From Harmothoe impar (lineage: Eukaryota > Annelida > Polychaeta > Phyllodocida > Polynoidae), in contig OX381704.1 in assembly GCA_947462335.1 (NCBI GenBank), positions 23,576,442-23,640,441 of the forward strand: a DNA stretch of 64,000 bases, written 5' to 3'. The position numbers and the translations under genes were made by a program. The first letter of the stretch is position 1. Each line of letters starts with the position of its first letter. The notes below the pieces were generated by a model that saw only the letters and a list, made by a program, of their open reading frames with translations, made no database searches and had not been told where the DNA came from. Below are positions 54,333 to 64,000 of the stretch, in pieces.

Positions 54333-55534
54333 TCATACGTTTATTTTATAAGCTACCTTCATCACATGGCTTTCCCTTTGATCTTTAAATGTAGAACTAT
54401 TGATAAGAAAGCACTGAGGAGGCAACATCCATGTGCATGATAAAACAATATGTGCAGCGTTCTCCAATCGTGGTACTTGTTTTAAAGTAAAAGGGTAAGA
54501 CGCAAATATGTCACGAGTTTGCGGCATTTATCATATATGCTTATCTACTAAAGTTGCATTGATAGTTCTTTTAATCGCACAGGGTACTGCTGTTATTTAT
54601 GGACAATGATGAGACATTGAATATATGAATTTCCCTCTCAACGCGATACCTTCAGTTTGGTAATGATATCCACGAGGGCTTACTGGACTCACTCCGTCAA
54701 AGTTAATGATTAGTGGATAATGTTACAATTAGACGCCCACGCAGAGAAGTGAAATCCCCGGGTTTAATATAACACTGTATTTGTCTCGGCAGCGACTGTT
54801 GAGTTCAATCCGGATAAGGCTCAAGGGTTCAGGTGCGGCAATGTGTAATATCCTGCTGGGCACAAACAGCAGCAGCAGCAGCCCTCAGCACCAGCTGCAG
54901 CTTTAAGCCCTTCTACATCCCCGACTCACAGACCTCACAGCGCATTCTCAGACACAGCCACTGGAGGAACTACCTCTCAGGGGTAGGTTTAAATCTGTAG
55001 CAACACACATCACTATCGTAAAACATTATTGGTCTTTACTCAACCCTAGTTGCATAAATCATGATTCATCAGCCGCCACTGGTTGATGATGGCTGTAACT
55101 ATACAGAGATGAAATCGGCTCATGTGGTGTCATCTCTCGTTATAGAATGGACCCTTGCTGCTCAGGTTGTGTGCCACCTGACTGACACAGGACCGGAAGA
55201 AGGCCGACAGGCGGAGTGATATTGCAGCCCGGTGGACAGGTCAGTCTGGTCAGGCAGCAGGCAGACATTGTCCCAGCTCCCCAGTAATGGTGCCCTACCC
55301 ATTCACCCGACCACCAATCTATTGTACATATACCAGCCTCTCTTCTACTGTACTGTATTGCCCCACTACTAGCCTATATACATCTACTGTTGCCCCATAA
55401 GCTCCCAGTACGTCCTGATCATCCAATGCCCTTTTTACAGCTAATGCTTCATCTACATTCCCCGGCCCTGGTCCGCCAAACTAATCCCCCGGCCACGCAA
55501 CACAGTTAACCACCTGCCTCTAGTATAGCTTCAG
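54333..55534. other. No gene recognised
   Basis: Unique DNA with a short AGC trinucleotide run (54867-54885). No exon on either strand was recognised. Confidence 0.4.
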
Positions 55535-56738
55535 TCTATGTATTGCCCCACTGCTACCCTACATCCTCTGTATTGCCCTACTGCTACCCTACACCCCTTG
55601 TATTGCTCTACTGCTACCCTACATCCCCTGTATTTCTCTACTGCTACCCTACATCCCCTGTATTGCCCTACTGCTACCCTACATCCCCTGTATTGTCCCA
55701 CTGCTACCCTACATCCCCTGTATTGCCCTACTGCTAACCAACATCCCCTGGATTGCCCCACTGCTACCCTACATCCCCTGTATTGCCCTACTGCTACCCT
55801 ACATCCCCTGTATTGCCCTACTGCTACCCTACATCCCCTGTATTGCCCTACTGCTACCCAACATCCCATATATTGCCCTACTGCTAACCAAAATCCTCTA
55901 TTGCTCTACTGCTACCCTACATCCCCTGTATTGCTCCACTACTACCCTACATCCCCTGTATTGCCCTACTGCTACCCAACAACTTCAGTGTTGCCCAACT
56001 GCTAACCAACATCCCATAAATTGCCATACTGCCACCTAATATCCTCTGTATTGCTCTACTGCTACCCTACATCCTCTGTATTGCCCCACTGCTACCCTAC
56101 ACCCCCTGTATTGCCCTACTGCTACCCTACATCCCCTGGATTGCCCCACTGCTACCCTACATCCCCTGTATTGCCCTACTGCTACCCTACATCCCCTGGA
56201 TTGCCCCACTGCTACCCTACATCCCCTGTATTGCCCTACTGCTAACCAACATCCTCTATTGCTCTACTGCTACCCTACATCCCCTGTATTGCTCCACTAC
56301 TACCCTACATCCCCTGTATTGCCCTACTGCTACCCAACAACTTCAGTGTTGCCCAACTGCTAACCAACATCCTCTGTATTGCCCTACTGCCACCCAATAT
56401 CCTCTGTATTGCTCTACTGCTACCCTACATCCTCTGTATTGTCCCACTGCTACCCTACACGCCCTGTATTGCCCTACTGCTACCCTACATCCCCTGTATT
56501 GCCTCACTGCTACCCTACATCCTCTGTATTGCCCTACTGCTATCCTACATCCTCTGTATTGCCCTACTGCTACCCTACATCCCCTGTATTTCCCTACTGC
56601 TACCCTACACCCCTTGTATTGCCCTACTGCTACCCTACATCCCCTGTATTTCCCTACTGCTACCCTACATCCCCTGTATTGCCCTACTGCTACCATACAT
56701 CCCCTGTATTGCCCCACTGCTATCCTACATCTAACTTG
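55535..56738. repeat. 30-bp minisatellite, about 40 copies
   Basis: The unit is CTGCTACCCTACATCCCCTG followed by TATTGCCCTA (30 bp), with one higher-order duplication: the segment around 55880-56010 recurs around 56245-56390. Frames remain open on both strands with a ten-residue period; they are not genes. Confidence 0.96.
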
Positions 56739-56999
56739 CCCTGGATTACCCTACTGTTATCCCACATCCTCTGCTCCTGTATAGATATTCTACTGTTTTC
56801 ATTCATTCCCTGCCCATTTACTGTCCTTCTACATGTACTAGCCTATACCGGACACCCCTATCCTGTCACCAGGTTGGGGATTGTAATGTTACCATTAACC
56901 ATACCCCCCTACCCCTATATGGTCCTATACTGCTTGGGGTGGCGGCTGTATTGTTGCCGCTGACTGTGGGTAGGAGTACAGTGGTACAGCAGCCGGCAG

Positions 57000-58350
57000 G
57001 TGTTGGCCTCTATGTAGTACAACCTCCTGACGTCAGCACACCACCCTGCTGCCGCCGCCGCCTCATCTCCATAACCCCCTCACCCAACACACCCACCACA
57101 CAGCCCTCCCAGGCCTGATTCAATTATACATATAAGCCACCTCTCCGCAGGCAGCAAGAAGGAATAGCTAGCTGCATAGCTGGGAAGCCTGACGGTGGTG
57201 GGAGGCCTGTTGGGTGCTGGAGGAGCAGCAGGGGAGGGGGGGGGGTGTCATCCAGGTGAAGCCAGGAGCAGCGACATGCAGCCACAGCCAGCTGCACGGG
57301 AAGCAGCAGGAGACACCGGCGTCTGAGGGAGGAGGGGGGGGGGGGGGAGGTCCCCGGGGGGAGGTCGGAGAGAGGAGGTCGGAGGAATGGGTGAGCGGAG
57401 CAGGGAGGAGGAGGTGAGGGGATGAGAGAAGAGGGGATGAGGTGAGGGGAAGAAGAGGAGCTGGGAGGAGGGAGAGGGAGAGGGAGAGGGAGAGGGAGAG
57501 GGAGAGGGAGAGGGAGAGGGAGAGGGAGAGGGAGAGGGAGAGGGAGAGGGAGAGAGGAGGCCACCATCACAGTTGCCGCGGCCTATAGAGCAGCACGCGC
57601 TGCTTGTTCTGCAGGTGACTGTGGCTGTGGGAGGCGGTGAGCAGCTGGGCAGGAGCTGCTCTGTCCCCATCTCCGTGTCCTGTACCCGCTCAGTCAGTCA
57701 GTGAGGGGCCGGTAGTAGTATAACAGTGTGGCCGTAGCAGCAGGCAGTGAGTGGTAATGACAAGGGGTGGCCAGTGTCTGATGTCTCGGACGTGTAAACC
57801 CTTTATGTATGGTGTAGGTCTCCCCCCCCCCCCCTCACAACACACACATACAACTACCTGTGTGGTTGCCGTGTAACCACCACTGATGTTAGCAGCACCT
57901 AACGTGTCCCTCCCGCTGTCACTGGCAGGCCTTTGTTTATATGTATTGTAGTGCCCCCCCCCCTAAAGGTGGGCTACAAGGTAGCAGTACTAGTAGTGGC
58001 TGCTCTAGTAGTGCGGGATGCCGCGAGGTGACATGGGACGTCACCCTGCATTAACCCCCCCCCCCCCCCCCCCCACACACACCACGAGTCGTGCTCACCT
58101 CCCCGGACATTGTTCAGGTGACACACCGAGCAGCTCGCCGACTGTCACGTCCACTCCCCCTCCCGGCCCCCAGTGCCGGATATTGAGTGTGGATATGGAG
58201 GCAGCAGGGCAGGGATGCTAAGGCCGTTGCTATGGTGACGGCTGTGTAGAGGATGACGCATGCGCGGTGAGCACACCTGATGCTTTGCGTTCCGATGCGG
58301 CTACTCAGGCCGCCTAATTACAACACCTGACCCTGACGGGACCGGCGGGC
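57000..58350. promoter_or_regulatory. GC- and CpG-rich stretch with promoter-like motifs
   Basis: The DNA is GC-rich and relatively CpG-rich, unlike its surroundings. Near its right end are an X-box-like GTTGCTATGGTGAC (about 58222) and an NRF1-like ACGCATGCGCGG (about 58257). Homopolymer C runs and G-rich purine tracts break it up. It could be a promoter of an upstream PRKAR2 exon or another gene, but no linked exon was found. Confidence 0.3.
57471..57554. repeat. Hexanucleotide microsatellite (GGGAGA)n
   Basis: About 14 perfect GGGAGA units within a longer purine-rich tract (57320-57560). Confidence 0.97.
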
Positions 58351-58435
58351 GGCAAAAGGACGCCACACTGTGTCCAGCTGTGTTAGTGTCTACCTGTGTG
58401 ACACCCGTCTTGTAAACCTGTCACAACCGTCTGTA

Positions 58436-58627
58436 GACTCAAAGCAACATGTGCCGCCATGATGCATGAATGCAGTGCCAATACCTAACTCGCGAGCACT
58501 GTGTTGGTGCATCATAATGAACCATCGGGTGTTTATTGACCCCGTAGGATCGACATGATGCATGAATGCAGCAATGGCGAGATAATCACCGAAATTGAAC
58601 TCATGCATCATGACGAAAGGCTTAATT
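58436..58627. repeat. TTAA-type palindromic MITE, copy 14
   Basis: Two modules: CGCCATGATGCATGAATGCA to GTGTTGGTGCATCATAATGA, and CGACATGATGCATGAATGCA to CATGCATCATGACGAAAGGC. Confidence 0.7.
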
Positions 58628-58780
58628 ATCCCGATTCCCTATGACTTAGTCTTTTATTTTGTATCTGAACTCAGAAAATTTAATATCATCAATAAAGATG
58701 ACAGAGGTGTCCTATTTAACTATTAAGACCACACAGTTATTATTCTCTAACGAGTACATTTTGAGTATTCATTAAAGCTG

Positions 58781-58962
58781 AGTCCAGAGTCCGTGGAGTT
58801 GTGTCCAGAGTCCCTAGAGTTGCGCCCAGAGTATCAGGAGTTGTGTCCAGAGTCCCTAGAGTTGCGTCCAAAGTCCCTAGAGTTGGGCCCAGAGTCCCTG
58901 CAGGCCGCAGTTGTGTCCAGAGTCTCTAGAGTTTGGTTCAGAGTTCCTGGAGTTGAACAGTC
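58781..58962. repeat. 21-bp minisatellite
   Basis: About eight imperfect copies of TCCAGAGTCCCTAGAGTTGCG. Confidence 0.9.
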
Positions 58963-59344
58963 TGCTCCCCACACAGACCCAGGGTAAGACCTAATCAGCA
59001 CAAGGTTACTGCTGGAGGCAATCACTGATCTACACTAAATCTAATGTAATCTGCTGATCAGTCTCTCTCAGTCAGCCCTACATAACCCGTCTACTGCCCT
59101 GTTACCTGTAGAGTGGACTGTGCAGCTAGATGAGATCAATGTTGTTACACAAGTCACGGCCAGGACGGCCAGACCCTGCTTAGGCAATAAATACAACTGG
59201 ACATGTTTCAGGCGACATGGTCATAGAAATATTAGGGTACGTAGGTCCTACATTGAAAGTACCAAGAATGAGTCGAGAATTGTTGCAACGACTCATGCAT
59301 TGATTGTCAGGATGAATGGTATAGGCGATTGGCATCACATGTGA

Positions 59345-59757
59345 CCCAGGGGAGAGGGGACGGAGTACAGGGGGTCGAGGGACGGGGGTCGAGGGAGGGG
59401 GTCGAGGGTCGAGGGACGGGGGTCGAGGGAAGGGGGTCGAGGGACGGGGGTCGAGGGAAGGGGGTCGAGGGACTGGGGTCGAGGGACAGGGGTCGAGGGA
59501 CTGGGGTCGAGGGACTGGGGTCGAGGGACAGGGGTCGAGGGACAGGGGTCGAGGGACTGGGGTCGAGGGACGGGGGTCGAGGGACGGGGGTCGAGGGACG
59601 GGGGTCGAGGGACTTGGGTCGAGGGACGGGGGTCGAGGGACTGGGGTCGAGGGACGGGGGTCGAGGGTCGAGGGACGGGGGTCGAGGGACGGGGGTCGAG
59701 GGACGGGGGTCGAGGGACGGGGGTCGAGGGACGGGGGTCGAGGGACGGGGGTCGAGG
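59345..59757. repeat. 14-bp minisatellite (GGGGTCGAGGGACG)
   Basis: Nearly 30 copies of a 14-bp unit with slight variants, continuing into G/A-rich degenerate DNA up to about 59905 and then A-rich runs to 60025. All frames stay open in both directions; no gene is implied. Confidence 0.95.
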
Positions 59758-60029
59758 GGCGGAGGGAGGAGGGACGGGGGAGGGGGGATAGGGGATGGGA
59801 GAGGGGGGACGAAGGGAGGAGGGATGGTGGAGGGGGTACAGGGGAGGGGGATGGGAGAGGGGGGATGGAGGGAGGAGGGACGGGGGAGGGGGATGGAGGG
59901 AGGGGGAAAAAAAAGATTTGGAAAAAAAAAAAGATTTGGAAAAGAAGAAAAAAAACGAAGTTTGGAAAAAACGAAGTTCGGAAAAAACGAAGTTTGAAAA
60001 AAAAAAAAAAAAAAAAAAAAAAGAAAAAA

Positions 60030-61372
60030 TTAGAGGGAGGTAATCACCAGGCGTCTCATATACCGTCTCAAAAAGCGTTCCCCAAGCCTTTAACATGGAG
60101 CTCTACGGGTTCAACAAGTTGGTGGAGGGCATTAGAGGGAGGTTTTTCCTATACCAGCAATGCTAAAGAAATTAGTGAAAAAAAAGCCAAATGTGACACT
60201 TTTTTAAATGCCTTTTTTGAGAATTTGAGGAAACGCACATTTACAATATTGGTATCGGGAGATCGGCATTGAGCTGTACAACTCAAAACACAGATATTTG
60301 TTTGGCAGGAAAATTTATTTGCTGAAATATTTGAGGTACAAGTCATGGGAAAAATGTCTTAAATTGGGTTGAGAACCGTCGTATAAGACCCTGAGGCACA
60401 GTAGTGCCCCTGGGTCAATAACTCACAGTTTCCTCCAGTAACTAGGAATATCACAAAATGCTTGGACAATCTTGTTGAAAAAGAATCCCCTGAAGCCAGA
60501 CAACTATTCCTGGCCAACAATTTGCTAAAATCTAGAAAAATATGAAAAAACATTTTTCTTAATTTCCCAAATTTGGAAAAAAAATAGGCTAGGTTCGATT
60601 TTTCCTGAAACACACCTTTTTTTCTTTTTACTTTAGTGGATGATAAGAGTCACCCTGCGCCAAATGCGGAAATCACCTGTCAATAATGTAGCATGAAGAA
60701 GGCCGTGTAGATGGCCTACACCCAGACCAAGGAATAGACACTCAATCATTTCTCTTCCGGCTAACAAGATTTTTCTCCTCTGGCTAACCATATTTTTCTC
60801 AGGAGAAAATCGCAAACAAACCTAATCCAAATATACCAAGACACAAGTGTGCTTCTAATTTTCATGACAGATGATATGGCTAGAGTAAACGACTGATTTC
60901 CTTTGAAATTTTTCATGATCCTTCTTGTGGGCTAGCCAGGTCCAGAGGAAGGTCTTTACGTAGAGGATTAGGCACCCACACACTACAGAACAGGCTATTG
61001 ACCCCCGGGCCAGCATTATTGGCTCCCCCTGTAGGCCTGCACCACATCAGCTGCTGACTACAGCCCCCCTGTATCCATGCCGCCTTTATTACCACCACGC
61101 CATGCAGCCGGAAATAATGAGACCGAGATAATGATAACAATTTTGGAGCAAGTCAGGAAAAAGTTGACAGGACCAAAATATCAAATGCCTGGCAGTTTTT
61201 ATGGCCCGCGTCTGCTCGTGTCGGTGGTGGGGAGGCTGGAGTGGAGGTTCTGTGTGTGTTGGACAGCGACAGAGGCCGCCATGGCTGTTTTCTACATAGG
61301 TCTGACATGGAGAGAGTTGCTGCCTTAAAGTGGGCCTTACAAGTAGGCACTGCCTTTATTATCAAGCCGTCC
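60030..61372. other. No gene recognised
   Basis: Unique A/T-rich DNA with several T and A runs. No exon of PRKAR2 or any other gene was recognised. Confidence 0.4.
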
Positions 61373-61618
61373 TTAACCCTTTACAGACGGCTTGATGAAT
61401 AATGTTGATTTGTCAGTGCGATGCACGGATGTAGTGTCAGCGAGAGCGACGCGGTGCTGCATTTGTGCATCATGCCGACCCTTTGGGCGTGTACCAACCC
61501 CGTAAGTTCGGCATGATGCATGAATGTAGCACTAGCAAGTTACTCACTGGGATGCATTCATGCATCATGTAACAAGTGCATAGTGCAATAAAGCACTATG
61601 CTGCCCTTTCAGGGATAA
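61373..61618. repeat. TTAA-type palindromic MITE, copy 15 (near full length)
   Basis: Left end TTAACCCTTTACAGACGGCT, right end AAAGCACTATGCTGCCCTTT followed by CAGGGATAAA. Two hairpin modules with GGCATGATGCATGAATGTAG and GCATTCATGCATCATGTAAC. Confidence 0.75.
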
Positions 61619-62529
61619 AACCAGAGAGTGGCCGTGTTTACCTAGCTGCTAGTGGAGTAGAATAAGGGTGGCCCCCACCAGCCCAGGCCTGGTCAGTTGG
61701 CTGCTGCCGGCCTGCTGCATTTACAGCCCTATACTCTCACTACTTGCCGCCTACAAAGACGTTAAGAGGATCCTACAGCTGCCATAAAACCCTCCCCCTT
61801 TGTCCTGCACCGCCTCATGTCAATGCGCCAAAAGACAAATCACTCAGAATAAAGGCACCAATTACCCCGGCGAGTCGTTTTCTGACCATCAAAAACACTA
61901 ACATGTATCCTCCACAAGACTCATGTTATTTGTTCGTCTTTGTTCTGTGGCTATCGTCCAGTCGTCACAATAATTTATGGAGTATGAGTATACTTATCGT
62001 CTTACCAAGAAGGCATATACATCACCAAAATATTCATGTGTCATAAAAGGGTGACTTTTTTCAGAAGTATTTTTTTCCTTTTTTCTTTTCTAAGGTTCAA
62101 CTGACAAGAGCTCAAATGTGAGATCAACATGTTGATATCATCATGTAGACACGATCAGAAAGAAAATTGTTGTGTCATGATTCTGGTGAAGCAAACATAA
62201 GCACAACTTCTTCTCGGAAAGTCACCCTTTCTTGTCGAATGGGTCTAGAGTTACAAAGCAGAGTTTAAGGCTACAAAGGGCTGTGCTTTCGCTCGTTAAT
62301 TGGAAACACCCCAGTGCTAAAGGATACATTGGCAATAAACACTTGCAGCAACGAGGGCTGGGGTGTGTCCATAGAGAGAGTATGTAAATCAGGATTAACC
62401 TATTGCAGCCCAGTGTTAGCACTAGGTGTGGTGGAGGGTGATAAGCACCTCCTATGAGCTGGTAAGAAAACATGGCCATTGGCGCCCTGGTCCTAGTTGC
62501 TGTTTACCTGCGACCAACCCATGCCTTAA

Positions 62530-62851
62530 GGGAGTGTTCATTTATTAATTACAGGGGGGGGTGGTGAGATTTCGCCCTGAGGGACGAAATTTTTTTACGC
62601 CCCCCCCCTCGAGAGCGCGTGTAACGTTTTGCGCCCCCCTCGCCGAAGGCGCCGAAAAATTTTCGCCCCCCCCCCCTTTGAACTATAGTAACGCGCTGGC
62701 TTTTTGGCTAAAAAGGGGCTTACATTTTTACGCCCCCCCCTCAAGAGGGGTCAGAATTTTTTACGCCCCCCCCTCAGAAGGGGTCGGAAATTTTTACGCC
62801 CCCCCCCCAAACCCACCACCCCCCCCCTGTAAATAATAAATGAACACTCCC
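62530..62851. mobile_element. PIF/Harbinger-like C-rich MITE, copy 3
   Basis: Starts GGGAGTGTTCATTTATTAAT and ends ATAATAAATGAACACTCCC, with TAA on both sides, consistent with a TWA target duplication. The interior has the same C-run and AGAGGGGTC blocks. Confidence 0.85.
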
Positions 62852-63478
62852 TAAGACCTCCTCCTCTAAACCTGCCTCAAGGAAAGAACTGTTGGAACCT
62901 ATAGTCACTGATATATTGGGGTGTGTGGGGGTGGGATATCATAACAACTGAGTGGTCCACCCAGTGACCATACACGTGCGTTAAAGCTAATTCTTTTAAT
63001 ATTCTCTTGATTATGAGAGTTTACTAACGAGTAGAAACTTACTAAATTCTACAGGTTGCCTGAATATGTAAGTTGTCTCGTCAAAGAGGATGTTCAGCAC
63101 TAGAAGGAGTCAGTTCCAGACAACTAATACCACATGGGAGAATTCCATCACAGAACCCATTTGGCAGTCGTAAACCACACTCGAGGACTAATAGTATTAA
63201 CATTAGAACACCATTGTAGAAAAGTGCATGTCAACCCGACGGCCGTCAAAGGCACACGAGGGAGCATGGATACGTTTTATTTCCCCTCTTTACTGTGGCT
63301 TGGCGCCCTCCAAATACGGCGCAGGTTTTTGATGGCGGCGGCCTGATAACCTTTACGATGACAGCGCCGCCTGCCGGCTAACAACCTTGCCACATGCCCT
63401 CTAAAAACCTTGATGACCTCCTTGTAGATTTTACACCAATTACAGTGCAGCATGGCGAACCTCCCTCTCAGCAGGCCA

Positions 63479-63671
63479 TTAACCATTTAAGGCTGCTATG
63501 CCCTTGTCAGCATGATACATTCATACATCATGCTGACCTTCAGGAGTGTATCAAACCCGCAGGTTCGGCATGATGCTTGAATGCATCACTGGCGAGTTAC
63601 CTACCAGGACTGCATTTATGCAGACAAAGGGCATATCCCATTAAAGCACTATGCGGTTCTTACGGGTTTAA
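63479..63671. repeat. TTAA-type palindromic MITE, copy 16
   Basis: Left end TTAACCATTTAAGGCTGCTA, right end AAAGCACTATGCGGTTCTTA followed by CGGGTTTA. It keeps GGCATGATGCTTGAATGCAT and CACTGGCGAGTTACCTACCA. Confidence 0.7.
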
Positions 63672-64000
63672 GCCAAATGGCAACGACCCCTGCCCACCCC
63701 TTCCAGGTTGAGGACAAACGAGGGCCAAGTTGGTCCTATTAGAGCCACTCCCTAGATTGGCACAGTTGTAGGTACAAGAAGTGGGTAGGGCAGTAAGGCC
63801 TGTGGGCTGCTTCTAGGTCCCCTTCTTGCACAGACCCCTGTAGTGTGGGCAGGTACTACAGAGACCCCCAGTACACCTCTACACGCCCTCAGCTACACCT
63901 TCAAGTGCCATGGTTCGATTTTTCCATATTTAAATTTCTACTTAAATGTGTTCAAAATGACATTACAATATCATATTTGGAGGATGGGGCACAATAGAAT

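Noticed and set aside
55531..56963. ORFs rich in YCPTATLHPL or QYRGCRVAVG
   Set aside because: They come from the 30-bp minisatellite; no start context, splice sites or domain.
57124..57670. ORFs rich in PLPLPLPL or SPSPSPSP
   Set aside because: They are translations of the GGGAGA microsatellite and purine tract.
59329..60096. ORFs of 222 and 253 codons
   Set aside because: They come from the 14-bp GGGGTCGAGGGACG array and adjoining A-rich DNA.
63277..63486. Minus-strand frame with FRGHVARLLAGRRRCHRKGY, resembling an IQ motif
   Set aside because: The isolated basic frame of 69 codons overlaps a MITE end, lacks clear splice sites, and the IQ likeness is short enough to be chance.
47255..63671. 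CRISPR-like regularly spaced repeats
   Set aside because: Spacing is irregular, repeats are inverted and TTAA-ended, and the genome is eukaryotic; they are MITEs.

Overview
The window is eukaryotic nuclear DNA, almost certainly from an invertebrate animal. Genes are split by GT-AG introns of about 0.1-4 kb, carry canonical AATAAA poly(A) signals and sit among many short transposable elements and minisatellites. Spliced proteins read directly from the sequence match well-known animal families along their full length. I cannot fix the phylum; the gene set would suit a lophotrochozoan or an invertebrate deuterostome.

Layout, left to right. 1-2239: tail of an LTR retrotransposon with a complete 3' LTR. 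2240-4553: first intron of ARL8 (minus strand; only its first coding exon is in the window), with a 28-bp minisatellite. 4824-10896: cathepsin C (plus), 147 bp from the ARL8 start, with two alternative last exons. 13010-19552: TMEM209 (minus), 12 coding exons. 21079-28008: FBXO7 (plus), 10 coding exons; its first intron hosts a separate intronless gene (22015-23559) for a PHD finger joined to a Mutator-type transposase domain. 29985-35876: UBA3 (minus), the catalytic subunit of the NEDD8 E1. 36638-39325: ARL6IP5/PRAF3 (plus), with a probable 2.6-kb 3' UTR. 48397-49139: the last two coding exons of a type II PKA regulatory subunit (PRKAR2, minus). 49140-64000: about 15 kb with no recognisable coding exon, filled with minisatellites and miniature transposons; it is either the upstream introns of PRKAR2 or intergenic DNA.

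The named genes alternate strictly in strand (- + - + - + -), giving three head-to-head pairs (ARL8/CTSC, TMEM209/FBXO7, UBA3/ARL6IP5) and convergent tails. The UBA3/ARL6IP5 head-to-head pair is also found in vertebrates. FBXO7 (an SCF substrate receptor) and UBA3 (which charges NEDD8 for cullin activation) both act in cullin-RING ubiquitin ligation. CTSC and ARL8 are both lysosomal, but I see no evidence that these groupings are more than coincidence.

Mobile DNA is the other theme. I see about 17 copies of a roughly 230-bp nested-palindrome element with TTAA-CCCTTT ends (piggyBac-like), two larger elements with the same ends but different cores, three C-rich PIF/Harbinger-like MITEs with TWA target duplications, TA-flanked pogo/mariner-like MITEs, a hAT-like MITE, a 914-bp terminal-inverted-repeat element and tRNA-derived SINE-like pieces. 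The points most worth a second look are the cathepsin C alternative exons, the catalytically degraded PHD-MULE gene and the swarm of TTAA-ended palindromes.
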